Shown: positions 36,378-46,177 of the stretch, piece after piece
Layout: every line of letters begins with the position of its first letter
Numbering within the stretch: the first letter of the stretch is position 1
Assembly: GCA_049516155.1 (NCBI GenBank)
Contig: JBEKTJ010000012.1
Location: forward strand, 1-64,000
Direction of reading: 5' to 3'
Source of the DNA: Bog-159 sp049516155
Lineage (GTDB): Bacteria > Acidobacteriota > Terriglobia > Bryobacterales > Bryobacteraceae
DNA: 64,000 nt
The notes under the pieces: generated by a model
Told to the model about the DNA's origin: nothing
What the model saw: the letters and a program-made list of their open reading frames with translations, nothing else
Database searches by the model: none
Program-made: the position numbers and the translations under genes

Positions 36378-36684
36378 GGCAGCTCGATGCTTTCCACCAT
36401 TTGGGATGTGACAACGCAGTGTTGTGCGCGCTCCAGGTCGAACGCGCGGCCCGCCACTTCCGGCGCCGGCGGCCCGGTCGCCAAGCCTTCGGGCGGATGG
36501 CCGATGTCATCGGGGACGAGGCGCTGTGTCCGCGGGCGGCTGCTCCCCCACAACTATAGTCGCGGTATCTCGTGAATTCGTGAATCTTCTCGCGGCCTGG
36601 TTCGGGATGTTTCTCGACCCAAGACTCTAACTTGCACTCCTGCAACACGTTTTCGGACGGCCCGCCGATTGCCCTTCGAAGGGC
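36378..36684. other. Stretch with a possible gene remnant
   Basis: On the minus strand an open frame ending at 36362 encodes AFDLERAQHCVVTSQMVESI followed by ELPYACK, a protein-like end that runs 16 bases into the TetR gene. The part before it has no start or recognisable domain, so it is probably the tail of a lost gene. The rest of the stretch shows nothing. Confidence 0.4.
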
Positions 36685-37452
36685 ATGACATACGGGCCTC
36701 TCCACCGGACTTCCCGAGTGATTATCGCGGCGGTGTTTTTCATGACCTCATTGGTAGCGGCAGCGGGTCAGGGTGCGCAGGATATCCCGCCGCACGGCGC
36801 GGCCATCGTCCTCTTTGACGGCTCGAGCCTCGACGCCTTCGACAGTTTCCTTAAGACCAAAGGGTTGAACTCCGATCCCGAACATGTGTTCCATCTGGAA
36901 AACGGCGTGATTCACATCTCCGGCGCGGAGTTCGGCTACCTGATCACGAAGCGGGAATTTGCGAACTATTACTTGCGCGCGGAGTTCAAGTGGGGTGAAG
37001 CCACTCACCCTCCGCGCGCGGGTATGGCGCGTGACAGCGGAATTCTATATCACATTCAAGGGGAACAGAAGGTATGGCCGAGGTCCATCGAATTTCAAAT
37101 CTGTGAGGGACAAACCGGCGATTTCTACATGACGGACGGCGCGGCCCTGACCGGGGCCGATGGGAAGCGCGAGACCGGCCCTACCGGTTCGGCCGCCCGG
37201 TTTCGCCGGTTCGGCGAAGGGCCGTGGCAGAACGTGACCGGATACCGCGATCCAAATGGTGAGACCGAAGAGCCTCACGGCGAGTGGAATCTGGTGGAAC
37301 TAGTTGCGCAGGGTGACCACGTAAAACAGTACCTGAATGGCAAGCTGGTGAACGAGGGCTCAGATGCCTATCCCTCCAAAGGCAAGATCCTGATCCAATC
37401 GGAAGGAGCGGAGGTCTTTTTCCGCGATATCCGGTTATTTCCCTTAGAGTGA
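36685..37452 (+). CDS. Exported DUF1080 protein (3-keto-disaccharide hydrolase family)
   Basis: A 255-residue secreted protein. The signal peptide is followed by IVLFDGSSLDAFDSF (the family start) and by the concanavalin-like jelly-roll body: ANYYLRAEFKWGEA, DSGILYHI and IEFQICEGQTGDFY (the conserved IExQI core with the catalytic or metal acidic residues). GEWNLVELVAQGDHVKQYLNGKLVNEG and the end ILIQSEGAEVFFRDIRL complete the family. Characterised relatives cleave 3-keto-glucosides produced by sugar C3-oxidation. In the same window a GMC/gluconate-dehydrogenase-3 pair at 55.5-57.8 kb could supply such substrates. Confidence 0.9.
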   Translation: MTYGPLHRTSRVIIAAVFFMTSLVAAAGQGAQDIPPHGAAIVLFDGSSLDAFDSFLKTKGLNSDPEHVFHLENGVIHISGAEFGYLITKREFANYYLRAEFKWGEATHPPRAGMARDSGILYHIQGEQKVWPRSIEFQICEGQTGDFYMTDGAALTGADGKRETGPTGSAARFRRFGEGPWQNVTGYRDPNGETEEPHGEWNLVELVAQGDHVKQYLNGKLVNEGSDAYPSKGKILIQSEGAEVFFRDIRLFPLE

Positions 37453-37661
37453 CGATGGGACATAGTGGCGTAGCGGAACCGCAGCGCGGGTAGCGTGGCG
37501 TGAATGCCGCACGCGCCAGGCGCTCCGACTGAACGCACGCGAGGCGGGCAGCAGTTAGCATGATGACCGAAGCCGAATGGCATTCGCTCAAACTGGATCC
37601 ACGCGCAAGAAAGATACTCGACGACCCTCAGGCGCTTGCCGACCCTTCGTCACTACGAGCG

Positions 37662-38885
37662 TCACCAACTCGCTTTTACCTCGGTTATTCCTACGCCGCT
37701 TGGGAAGTTTACGCTGCTACAAGTAGCTGTGGAAGTTTGCAAAGTTCCGGAGAGAGGCGCGCAGGAAAATGTCGCGTCCGGAGCGGATTCAGAGGTGACT
37801 GTCAATGTCACAATTGTTCCCAGCGCGATATTCTGTGCTGCAATACTCACCGTCACTGAGGATGAGGCATTGATGGTGACGTCCGGCACGGAGAAGCTGC
37901 CGGTAGGGAATTGCGGTGCGGCGATACCATCCACACCGGTAATCCGCACGAACGGAGTTCCAGTGGGCAGGGGCGGATTATAGAGACCGTAGCTGTAGAA
38001 CGGCGGCGTGCCGCAGCCGTTTAAGGCGCCGGTGAAACTGTTGGTGGTGGAATTGAACTGGACCACGCCGTTGTTGCCGCCTCCGCAGATGTAAAGGTTA
38101 CCATTGCCAGTGATGGTCGGCGCAATCAGATGAATAGCGCCGCCGGAACCATAGCCGCCGTTATCGCCGTTGCCGTTCGTGTTGCTGGGAACCGGGTAGC
38201 CGAAGTGACCGCCTTGTGCGCTGATGCTGCCGGTGATGCTGACGGAGGTGCTGCTGACGATGCGGATCGCGCCGCCGCCTGCGCCACCATTACCCCCAGC
38301 CAGTCCGGGCATACCACCACCACCACCGGTGCCCCCGATCAAGGGCGTCAACTGGCTGTTGTAGAACGAATACACACCGTTGCCTCCGGGATACGAATAG
38401 ACCGCGGGGCCGCCGCCGCCGTAACCGCCGCCGGGTTGAGGGCCATCGGTGAGATATCCGCCCATACCGCCTGGGAAGCCGCCTGGACCGGGCGTCGCGG
38501 GCGCGCGGGTGAGCCCCGGATTGCTGCCCATAGCAATGCCTGCCTGCCCATCGAGGACGATACTTCCCGCGATGGTCACGCTGCCGGTGGCCAGCCAAAT
38601 GACGGAGCGGTTGCGGACACTCGGCGCCGTCATGACCAGCGTCACGCCGGATGCAATGCTGATAGTCGTGAAGTTGTACACGTTTTCATTCGTGCCATTG
38701 ATGGCCGTCCCGTTGGGGCTGAAAGGCACCGTAAAGTTGACGATGCATGGCGCGGCCGAGCACCCGCTAAACGGCGGCGTCAGGTTGAGCGCGCCATCCG
38801 CGCCTGTCGATCCGCTGCTGAACTGCGCGCGCAGAGAAGGCGCCGACACGGCCACGATGGCGAATAGAAGACAGTTTCGATTCAT
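37662..38885 (-). CDS. Exported Gly-rich protein
   Basis: A 407-residue secreted protein with signal peptide MNRNCLLFAIVAVSAPSLRAQ. It is poor in charged residues and rich in Gly and Ser: blocks such as GGGYGGGGPAVYSYPGGNG and GGTGGGGGMPGLAGGNGGAGG alternate with short beta-type stretches (GAIHLIAPTITGNGNLYICGG). It ends with three Cys-bearing beta segments (DATFSCAPLSGTLQTSTATC). A beta-helix or elastic surface fold is likely. It is the last gene of an apparent three-gene unit with the YD/TIG/PA14 protein and the RHS protein (gap of 20 bp), all exported. Confidence 0.7.
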   Translation of the reverse strand: MNRNCLLFAIVAVSAPSLRAQFSSGSTGADGALNLTPPFSGCSAAPCIVNFTVPFSPNGTAINGTNENVYNFTTISIASGVTLVMTAPSVRNRSVIWLATGSVTIAGSIVLDGQAGIAMGSNPGLTRAPATPGPGGFPGGMGGYLTDGPQPGGGYGGGGPAVYSYPGGNGVYSFYNSQLTPLIGGTGGGGGMPGLAGGNGGAGGGAIRIVSSTSVSITGSISAQGGHFGYPVPSNTNGNGDNGGYGSGGAIHLIAPTITGNGNLYICGGGNNGVVQFNSTTNSFTGALNGCGTPPFYSYGLYNPPLPTGTPFVRITGVDGIAAPQFPTGSFSVPDVTINASSSVTVSIAAQNIALGTIVTLTVTSESAPDATFSCAPLSGTLQTSTATCSSVNFPSGVGITEVKASW

Positions 38886-38905
38886 AGCATCCTCATGAGC
38901 AGAAA

Positions 38906-40936
38906 TTACTGAACACCGTCCGCATCCGGTGTGATGTTTCCTTCTCCAGCCGCCAGTTTCAGTTGCACGCCGTCCAGGAACGCCGGCACACTCAGGCGGA
39001 ATGATCCGTCGCTCTTGCTGACGGCTGTGGCAGCGCTGCGTGAGTCCGTGACCAGAGCGGAGGGCGGTACGATCTCGATAGGCGCGCCCGGCCTTGTCCA
39101 GAAAAGCTGCAACGTGCTGGCGCCATCCGACTCGTAGTAAAGGACCTCGATTTCGTGCGCACCAGCGGTCAACGCCGCGGATGCCGAAGCTTCGTTGAAC
39201 GCGCCCGTGGCAGGAGCCGTTTCGACAACCTCGCGGCCGTCGATTGACAGGCGCGCGGCAGCGTGGGCGTGCAGCAGAAATTCGTATTGCCCATCGCTAT
39301 CGGCGATGATTTTGCCGTGGAACCGCGCGGCGAAGCTCTTGCCCGCTTGTGCTCCCATGGGATCTCTGCCGAACACCTGTTCCGGGTTGGGGAAGTTCAA
39401 AGCCGAGACGTAGGCCGTACGAGACGGTTGGCGCGCATCCAGGTTAGGGATCGTATCCAGATCCTGATTGACGGCGTAGTAATCTGCTGTGAGGCCCGCG
39501 GCATGCCAGACGACGGCAGCGCCTGAAACCGGGTTTCCGAATGGATCGGAAACGTGGCCGCTGATGACGCGGCCCGGATCCGCTGCGACAGTGAATTGCT
39601 GCGCTTCGGAAGCCGAACGAGCCGCGTTGTCTCCGTGGCCGGCGCTTAGGAACGATAATAAGCCGACGCCGTAAGGAACGGTGAAAAGAGTTCTCAGGAC
39701 GCCTTTATCGGAGGAAGCCAGCGGCACGCCGTTCACGTCAAACTCCAGGAACTTAGTAAACGGTTTTCCGGGGGTGACTTCGATCGGAATGGTCTGTCCG
39801 GCTATGAGCGTGTTATTAGGTATCGCTGGAATTCGCGCGGCCCCGCGACTCGCCCGCGCAGGCGCGAAACTCACGGAGAACGGTGTATGCAGACGGAGCG
39901 TAGGCGACGCTGCAGGGCAATTTGTCGTGCAGGTGTTGTTGTAGGACAACAATTCGAACGCCTGGTTCGATCCGATGGGCGCCAGTGGATTGATTCCGGG
40001 CGGGTAATAACCGTTGAACACGGAGAGGAGACTGGCCGTCACCTGGTTGGACCCGGTGGGCACGAGAGGATCTACGCCGGCAGGAACGTAGGCATTGAAG
40101 ACCGATAAGGGGCCGCCTGTAATTTGGTTGGACCCGGTGGGCACTAGCGGGTCCACACCCGGCGGGACGTAAGCATTGAACACGGAAATTTGCTGGAACG
40201 AGACATTCTCGCCCGCAGGAAAATAGACATAGATCGCATTGTTGGCGGTAATCGATGCGTTGGATGCACCGGCGGTGGTTTGTGCGATCAGCGCGTAATA
40301 ACCAGGGTCGGGGCCCAGTAACAAGTTCAAGGTTGCCTGAGTCGCGCTGTTGATCGTCGTGCTCTGAACAATTGCGCCATCGGAGGAGAAGCTGGCGCCG
40401 GTCAGGTTCGTGCCTTGTACTATGACACCGCTAAGCGTCTGGCCGGGGTACCCGAACGCCGGAGTTATGGAAGCGATGGTAGGGACTGGCTCGGGCGTAA
40501 ACGTAATTGCCCCTGAAGAAGCCGTAACGCCGTTCACGGTCACTGTCACCGCTCCGCCGGAGGCCGACTGGGGCACCCGCACCACCAGAGTCGTTGAGGT
40601 GGCGGAAACGACCGTCGCGGCAACCCCATCGATCTTGACGGTATCGCCACTGGCTACGGAATCGAAGTTCTGGCCATAGATGGCGATGTCCTGGCCGGCC
40701 GCCGCCACAGATGGGACGATATTGAAGATGGCCATGGCGCCGGGCGAGATGGTGGAACGTATAATCTTCGTGGTATTGCCCGCCAGGTCGTATTCGTATT
40801 CGACGGAGTTATTCGCCGAATCGATCACGCGGATGAGTTGGTGGTTGCCGTCGTAGAAGTAGCGGAACGTCGTTGACTGGGACCAACACGTTAGGCACGC
40901 GGCGACTAATGAGATCGTGAGTTTCATGCCCATCAT
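38906..40936 (-). CDS. Exported YD/TIG/PA14 protein
   Basis: A 676-residue secreted protein. Starting at MMGMKL, it has a signal peptide, one orphan YD repeat (FYDGNHQLIRVID, then YEYDLAGNTTK), two IPT/TIG domains (AAGQDIAIYGQNFDSVASGDTV and later), three 27-residue repeats (39944-40186), an Ig-like segment, a carboxypeptidase regulatory-like part (VISGHVSDPFGNPVSGAAVVW) and a PA14 domain near the end (GLTADYYAVNQD, DGQYEFLLHAHAAARLSIDG). PA14 and TIG domains often bind glycans. The first ATG overlaps the RHS stop (ATGA). The orphan YD repeat continues the sequence type of the RHS protein before it. Confidence 0.8.
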   Translation of the reverse strand: MMGMKLTISLVAACLTCWSQSTTFRYFYDGNHQLIRVIDSANNSVEYEYDLAGNTTKIIRSTISPGAMAIFNIVPSVAAAGQDIAIYGQNFDSVASGDTVKIDGVAATVVSATSTTLVVRVPQSASGGAVTVTVNGVTASSGAITFTPEPVPTIASITPAFGYPGQTLSGVIVQGTNLTGASFSSDGAIVQSTTINSATQATLNLLLGPDPGYYALIAQTTAGASNASITANNAIYVYFPAGENVSFQQISVFNAYVPPGVDPLVPTGSNQITGGPLSVFNAYVPAGVDPLVPTGSNQVTASLLSVFNGYYPPGINPLAPIGSNQAFELLSYNNTCTTNCPAASPTLRLHTPFSVSFAPARASRGAARIPAIPNNTLIAGQTIPIEVTPGKPFTKFLEFDVNGVPLASSDKGVLRTLFTVPYGVGLLSFLSAGHGDNAARSASEAQQFTVAADPGRVISGHVSDPFGNPVSGAAVVWHAAGLTADYYAVNQDLDTIPNLDARQPSRTAYVSALNFPNPEQVFGRDPMGAQAGKSFAARFHGKIIADSDGQYEFLLHAHAAARLSIDGREVVETAPATGAFNEASASAALTAGAHEIEVLYYESDGASTLQLFWTRPGAPIEIVPPSALVTDSRSAATAVSKSDGSFRLSVPAFLDGVQLKLAAGEGNITPDADGVQ
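39944..40186 (-). repeat. Three 81-bp (27-aa) coding repeats
   Basis: Three consecutive units encode SVFNAYVPPGVDPLVPTGSN, SVFNAYVPAGVDPLVPTGSN and SVFNGYYPPGINPLAPIGSN, each followed by a short linker. The first two are nearly identical at DNA level; the third is diverged. Confidence 0.9.
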
Positions 40937-43900
40937 TCCGCGACAATCCAGCCGTGATCCAGACCCCAATTAATACCGCCCTGGAAACCCCAAAGTATCC
41001 CAGCCCAAAAGTCGTAAGCCCCTCCAATGACTCCAACCGGGCTACCCAGGCCGCCACCCAAAATAAGCAGTGGCGTGCCGATACCTGCACAGATACCTGC
41101 AGCGTTACCAAAATCGTTAGCCAAACGCCTCAGATTCCGCGTTTTGTTTTGTCCCCCCTGCCCCATCGGATCGCCTCTCGAAATTGGAGAGTTTCGGACA
41201 TATCGGTACAAGTTGACATCCCCAGCTTGAAAGCCTTCGTCGTCCTCGCTCAGGAACCGCCCCGCGACGGGATCGTAAAACCGGTTGCGGTAATAATAGA
41301 TTCCGCTCGCCACCGGTACCCGACCCGTAAACGCAAACGGAAAGCTCGTACCGCTCGATGTCGTCTGCCCAAACGGCTCGTACAAACTCTGGCCATCCAG
41401 CGCGACCGATCTGCCGCTGTTACCGGCCACGCTGCCCAGTGCATCCACCAGCGCGAATTGCGCCTGCCCCGCCGCATTAACCGTGGCGTAATGAGAGTCG
41501 ATGCTCTGTCCTGTTAATAGCGACAGCGTTCCGGATGCGCCGCCGGAAATCTGCGCAACATTGGCCCAGTCATCCAGCACGTAGGAAGTTGTATTTGCCC
41601 CGCCGACATACTGCGTCAGGTTGCGATTGAAATCATAGGTGAACGTCGACATCGTACCGTTTGGCTGAGTGATCGATTGTAGCCGGTTACGGCCGTCCCA
41701 GGTGTACGTTATCGTGCCCGAACCGTTCGTCTGAGTGAGGCGGTTGCCATTTCCGTCATACGTGTAGGTATAGCTGCGAAAGGACGACATCTCGTTCGAC
41801 GCATCAAACGATCCTGTGGCGGCTTGAGTAATCAAGGCCTGCGCGGGACTGCTCCCCGCCGACGACCGGTTGCCCGCCGCGTCATAGGTGTATGTAAAGC
41901 TGGATAGCACGTTGCTGCCGCCCGGATGCGCGATTGTCAACACCCGATCGAGAGGATCGTACGAATAAGCGGAAGACACTCCATTGGACCGGCTGGCGGT
42001 CGATAGCGCGTTCCGCGAATCGTACGTCATATTCACGAAAGCAGTCCCCATGGCGGCCTGTGTCAGGTTGCTAGCGGAATCGTATTGATAGCTTACCGCT
42101 GGCTGGCCTGTCACCTCGCGCGATGAAGCGCGTCCGTCGCCATCGCGCACATACGCGACGGCGCCTTGCGGCGCGGCGCTCCCCAACAACCGGCCGGCTG
42201 TATCCCACGTGAAACTAAACGTTCCGCCCTGCGAGTCCACTACTTGCGTCAAGCGGCTATATGGGTCATAGGAGCGTGAAACCGTTGCGTCCGGGTATGT
42301 CTCCGACGTGAGCCGGTAAATTGTGTCGTAGTTAAATGTGGAGATCTGGCCCCGCCGGTCGATGTGCTGAATCAGATTGCTGACCGGATTGTAGGAAAAC
42401 TGCTCGATCCGGTTTAAGGGATCTGTGTGCGTGATTTGGCGGGAAAGGTTGTCATAAGTGTAGCTGGACTTGCCGCCGCGCGGATCGGCCAGCGTCAGCA
42501 GATTATTCACCGGGTCATATGTATAGGATGTAATGCCGCCGTTGGCGTCCGTCTGGCCGACGAGGCGGTCCAAGGCATCCCATTCCAGCGCATTTCGCGC
42601 GCCGGTAGGGTCCGCCGTGGATATCAGACGGGAGACCGGATCGTAACTCAGTGTCGTCTGTTCTTGGAGGGGATCCACGATAACCGAGAGGTTCGAGTTC
42701 TGATCGTATTGAAATGTAGTGGTGTTGTTCTGAGGATCCGTCAAGGTGACCGGAAGCCCGTCCGGGATGCGCGTAATCGTAGTCTTGTCGTTGCGCGGAT
42801 CGATATAAACGATCAGATTTCCATACGAATCATACTGGTAAGTCGTAACGTTGCCCACCGGGTCGGTGGCGCTGGTCACATGATTGAAAACCGGGTCATA
42901 GGTGTATTGGTAGGTATTGCCGAGCGAGTCTGTCCGAGTGAGCATATTCCCGCTACCGTCGTATGTAAAGGTGAGATCGCCTTTCGTCGGGTCGCCGCAA
43001 GAGGTCCCGCACGTCCCCGGCCCTGTCATTCCAAGTAGCAGGTTGGCGGGGCTGCGCGAAAATATGCGCGTGTTGCCGGTTGGATCTGTGATTTGGGTCA
43101 GGTAGCCCGGCGTATTGAAATTGTAAGTCCATTGGCTGCCGAGCTGGTCTGTTTCCACGGCCGTCGCCACCGGACTGTTGCCGTTGGTCGGATTGCTCAA
43201 GGTGTAATTGACGCTGATGGTGCTCCCATCGGCTTGGACCTGGGAAATCACCCGTCCATTGTTGTCATACGTATTCTGCTCAACGGTCACCTGCCGGGGG
43301 TCGACTACCGAAGTGAGGTTACCGAAGTCGTCATAGTTGTAAGTCCATACCCCCCCGTTGGCGTCCCTATACGTGGCGAGAGCGTTTATTGAATTGTTAT
43401 ATGTATAGCTGACGCTGCGGCCCAGGGGATCGGTGATCATGATGACTCGCCCTTCATTGACGAATCCACCGCCGTCATATGTGAAGAGAAGCTGCCGGCC
43501 TACGGGATCGGTGATAGCGGTTACCTGCCATGGAGCGTCCGGGTTGTGGCTCACCGTGATGGTGTTTCCGTTCGCGTCTGTTACAGCCGCCAGCATGCAG
43601 CCGAACCATCCCCCCGGGGGAGTGAAAGTATAAACCGTTCCGTTCTTCAACCGCACGGAGGGATTCTCGCCGAAAGTGACTACCGCGCCTTGCCACGCTG
43701 CATTGGTTAGATTGATCTGCGTCCCGTTCGGCTGGGCTTCGAAGGCGATCGTCTGGCCGTCGGGCAGAGCCAGGCTGGATGCGGACGAATTGCCCGTCAT
43801 GTACAGACTGAAATTGTGGCTGCCCCCATTCGCGAAAGGGCTCCACCCGCCGCCGCCTTGGACCGCCGTGCGCATAGTCCGGACGAGCCGGATGGGGCCT

Positions 43901-44247
43901 AGATTGCCATCCAGTTCCAGATCGGTATGGGTGATGATATCGATTCCCGAGGAGAGATCAATCGGCGCGCCGCACGCGGTGAAGCCACCGGCGTTGAAAT
44001 CCCCGACCGGGTTAGCTGAGGGGATCGACGTAGGAGTTTGGGTGCGACACCCAGGTCCATCGCCACCGGGGGGAAACGACCAGGAAAAAAATACGCCTCG
44101 CGGCTTCCAGCCAAAAACCAAGAGATCAGCCGACGGCGTGCCGGGAAAGGGGACCGGATCGGCCCATGGCGCGTACTGGCCGAAGGCGGAAAGCGCCAGG
44201 ATCGGAGACAGGATCACCACTCGCTTGAACTGTGCCAGGAAGACCAT
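40933..44247 (-). CDS. Exported RHS-repeat protein with short variable tail
   Basis: A 1104-residue protein with signal peptide (VVILSPILALSAFGQY), a DUF6531-type start (GIDIITHTDLELDGNLGPIRLVRTM) and about 25 YD repeats (YTYDxxGNLT) that form the hollow RHS shell. The core ends at FLSEDDEGFQAGDVNLYRYV and GDPMGQ. After that come 70 residues that are Gly-rich and hydrophobic (GTPLLILGGGLGSPVGVIGG), unlike the core, in the place where RHS proteins carry a toxin domain. No known toxin motif is seen; a membrane-active role is a guess. No type VI or VgrG gene is nearby, so export is by Sec. The following gene overlaps its stop. Confidence 0.88.
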   Translation of the reverse strand: MVFLAQFKRVVILSPILALSAFGQYAPWADPVPFPGTPSADLLVFGWKPRGVFFSWSFPPGGDGPGCRTQTPTSIPSANPVGDFNAGGFTACGAPIDLSSGIDIITHTDLELDGNLGPIRLVRTMRTAVQGGGGWSPFANGGSHNFSLYMTGNSSASSLALPDGQTIAFEAQPNGTQINLTNAAWQGAVVTFGENPSVRLKNGTVYTFTPPGGWFGCMLAAVTDANGNTITVSHNPDAPWQVTAITDPVGRQLLFTYDGGGFVNEGRVIMITDPLGRSVSYTYNNSINALATYRDANGGVWTYNYDDFGNLTSVVDPRQVTVEQNTYDNNGRVISQVQADGSTISVNYTLSNPTNGNSPVATAVETDQLGSQWTYNFNTPGYLTQITDPTGNTRIFSRSPANLLLGMTGPGTCGTSCGDPTKGDLTFTYDGSGNMLTRTDSLGNTYQYTYDPVFNHVTSATDPVGNVTTYQYDSYGNLIVYIDPRNDKTTITRIPDGLPVTLTDPQNNTTTFQYDQNSNLSVIVDPLQEQTTLSYDPVSRLISTADPTGARNALEWDALDRLVGQTDANGGITSYTYDPVNNLLTLADPRGGKSSYTYDNLSRQITHTDPLNRIEQFSYNPVSNLIQHIDRRGQISTFNYDTIYRLTSETYPDATVSRSYDPYSRLTQVVDSQGGTFSFTWDTAGRLLGSAAPQGAVAYVRDGDGRASSREVTGQPAVSYQYDSASNLTQAAMGTAFVNMTYDSRNALSTASRSNGVSSAYSYDPLDRVLTIAHPGGSNVLSSFTYTYDAAGNRSSAGSSPAQALITQAATGSFDASNEMSSFRSYTYTYDGNGNRLTQTNGSGTITYTWDGRNRLQSITQPNGTMSTFTYDFNRNLTQYVGGANTTSYVLDDWANVAQISGGASGTLSLLTGQSIDSHYATVNAAGQAQFALVDALGSVAGNSGRSVALDGQSLYEPFGQTTSSGTSFPFAFTGRVPVASGIYYYRNRFYDPVAGRFLSEDDEGFQAGDVNLYRYVRNSPISRGDPMGQGGQNKTRNLRRLANDFGNAAGICAGIGTPLLILGGGLGSPVGVIGGAYDFWAGILWGFQGGINWGLDHGWIVAE

Positions 44248-44638
44248 GGGCTTTTCTGTCAGACTAGCCGCAGCTTCGCGGAGAATTCAAGCACGGCGGG
44301 GTGAAATCGGGGTGAAGTTGACGATAAGTACAACGAAACAGGCGTATTAGCGTTAAGGCGATTTCCGCTGTTACTCAACGTTACAAGGCCTGTGTAACCT
44401 GGTTTCCGGCATGGCTGGCTTCGAGGGGGGTCCTCCGTGTGCAGATGAAGTTGCCGCCTCGATCATGCGCGTTTGGACACGCCTTTGAGTAGTGGGGCAG
44501 TTTGGTTTTTTGGGGGGCAATCCTGGCCGTAGCAGGCTCCGCCGTGGCCAGCCCACCGCGGATCGGAAGTCCCGGCGTGCCGGGGTAAGCATCAGAACCC
44601 CAAGATACTCGTTGAGCCCGCTCCGCCGCGACCGGCCT
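44248..44638. other. Intergenic stretch between lepB and the RHS gene
   Basis: This 391-base region holds the promoter side of the RHS gene and the end of lepB. A hairpin with arms CCCGG and CCGGG at about 44571-44584 follows the lepB stop on its strand, but it has no T-run. A second inverted repeat, GTTACA/TGTGTAAC, lies around 44379-44397. No gene-like frame is seen. Confidence 0.5.
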
Positions 44639-45433
44639 TCACTGGATCGTCGTTCCGTGTACCAGCATGAACGTCCGTCCCCAGCGCGTCTTGGTGAAGA
44701 AGTGTTCCAGCATATCGACCAAGTGGTCCATACCGATGGTGGGGTTCAGCAGCGCCTCGGTGGGCGCATCGTAGGACCAGTAAACGATGACGGGCTTGCC
44801 CACGATGTTGTCGCGCGGCACGAATCCCCAATACCGGCTGTCGAGCGAGTTGTCCCGATTGTCGCCCATCGCGAAGTAACTGTCCGGCGGCACCGTCACT
44901 TCGCCGTCCGACACATGGTGCTCCAGCATATCCCGGCCGTGCTCCGAGACTTGCATATCCGGCTGGCCAGGAAAATTGTCGCGGTAGCCGTCGATGTTAG
45001 TAGCGATGTGCCGAACGTATGGCTCGTTCAGTTTCCTTCCGTTCAGGTAAAGCTGCTTGTCGACCAATCGGATGCGATCGCCCGGCACGCCCATGCACCG
45101 CTTCACCAGCGTCAGGTGGAGGTCCGCCGGAGAGCGGAATACAAAAATGTCGCCCCGCTTGATCTCCTCGTACGGCAGCAGATGCTTGGAAATCGCTCCC
45201 GCAGGCGCGTAGGCCAGCTTATCGACCAGCAGGTGATCGCCGACCAGTAGCGTGTCCTGCATCGAGCCGGTCGGGATCACGAACGCTTGCACCAGGTTCG
45301 TGGTTCCGAAAAGCAGCAGGATAATGGTTACGGTCCATTCGGCGATGAAACCCCGCTGCGGCTTGGCCTTGGCCGGCGCCGTTGTGTTCTTTTGAATGGT
45401 CCCGGCTGCCGATTTCTTTGGCTTCACAGTCAA
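44639..45433 (-). CDS. lepB: Signal peptidase I
   Basis: Removes Sec and Tat signal peptides at the outer face of the inner membrane. The 264-residue protein has one N-terminal membrane helix (WTVTIILLLFGTTNLVQAFVI) and the S26 motifs: catalytic Ser57 in IPTGSMQDTL, Lys111 in VKRCMGVPGDRI, and box E GDNRDNSLDSRYWGFV. A cytoplasmic Lys-rich tail precedes the helix. The enzyme probably serves the many exported proteins in this window. The gene stands alone; the SRPBCC gene is 128 bp upstream on the same strand. Confidence 0.95.
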   Translation of the reverse strand: MTVKPKKSAAGTIQKNTTAPAKAKPQRGFIAEWTVTIILLLFGTTNLVQAFVIPTGSMQDTLLVGDHLLVDKLAYAPAGAISKHLLPYEEIKRGDIFVFRSPADLHLTLVKRCMGVPGDRIRLVDKQLYLNGRKLNEPYVRHIATNIDGYRDNFPGQPDMQVSEHGRDMLEHHVSDGEVTVPPDSYFAMGDNRDNSLDSRYWGFVPRDNIVGKPVIVYWSYDAPTEALLNPTIGMDHLVDMLEHFFTKTRWGRTFMLVHGTTIQ

Positions 45434-45561
45434 CTATTGTACCGGAAAGCCGACCGGCTTTGTGCGGCTGTCCCGCCGCGCGATTCTAATTTGCTCGGCT
45501 CTAACGTCGCGACGGCGAACGCTGGCGGCAAGATCATCTCTCGCGGAGTATGGGACCGGTA

Positions 45562-46035
45562 TCAGGCATTCAGGAATTTGCGCAGCGGACCCCAATATCG
45601 GGCTGGCCAGCCCGCGTTCAAGCCCTCCCATTTGTCTTCTGCAAACCCCGTGTGATCGAGAACGACACGGGCGCCGGGTTCGCGTACCACCAACTCGAAT
45701 CTCACAAGTGAATAGACACCGGGAGGCCAGTAAGCCGGCCGCCAAGCCTGTACGATCCTTTCGTTCGGCGCCAGTTCCACGATACGGCCTTCAATAAGGC
45801 CGCCGAACAGCTTGAATGCCCCGCCCGCCTGCGGTTCAATCTCGGCCGTAGCCTTGGTGAAGGCGCTGAATTGCTTGGCGTCCAGCAGCGCCTCGTAAAT
45901 GCGCTGCGGCGTAGTCTTGAAATCGGCTTCCTGGTGGATGCTTGTGCCGGCCTTCTGCGTCTGTGCGTGCGCCGAGCTTAGCCCCAGACTGCCGAGCATC
46001 CAACCCATCCCGCGTCGGGTCACTTTTTCATCCAT
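45562..46035 (-). CDS. SRPBCC/AHSA1-type protein with twin-Arg-like leader
   Basis: A 157-residue protein. After a leader RRGMGWMLGSLGLSSAHAQ (twin Arg, hydrophobic, and a cleavage-like AHAQ), the body has the AHSA1 pattern: IHQEADFKTTPQRIYEALLD, then FGGLIEGRIVELAPNERIVQAWR and the end GWPARYWGPLRKFL. Such domains bind small hydrophobic molecules or act as chaperone activators. The exported location is unusual for the family and rests on the leader only. Confidence 0.8.
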   Translation of the reverse strand: MDEKVTRRGMGWMLGSLGLSSAHAQTQKAGTSIHQEADFKTTPQRIYEALLDAKQFSAFTKATAEIEPQAGGAFKLFGGLIEGRIVELAPNERIVQAWRPAYWPPGVYSLVRFELVVREPGARVVLDHTGFAEDKWEGLNAGWPARYWGPLRKFLNA

Positions 46036-46177
46036 CCGCCGATTGTACCGCCTGCCCTCGTCTCAACGCTTCAACGTGGACAAAACTCCGGTTATCGCGA
46101 TTCACTACCGGCATTTGCGCCTTGACGCGCCCTGCGCGAGCGCGGCCGCTCGGACCGGCGCGAGTCGCCCCTTGGGC

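Noticed and set aside
37561..37661. Plus-strand frame beginning MTEAEWHSLKLDPRARK
   Set aside because: The first 30 residues look protein-like, but the frame runs into the antisense of the Gly-rich protein and has no stop or domain of its own; at most a small remnant.
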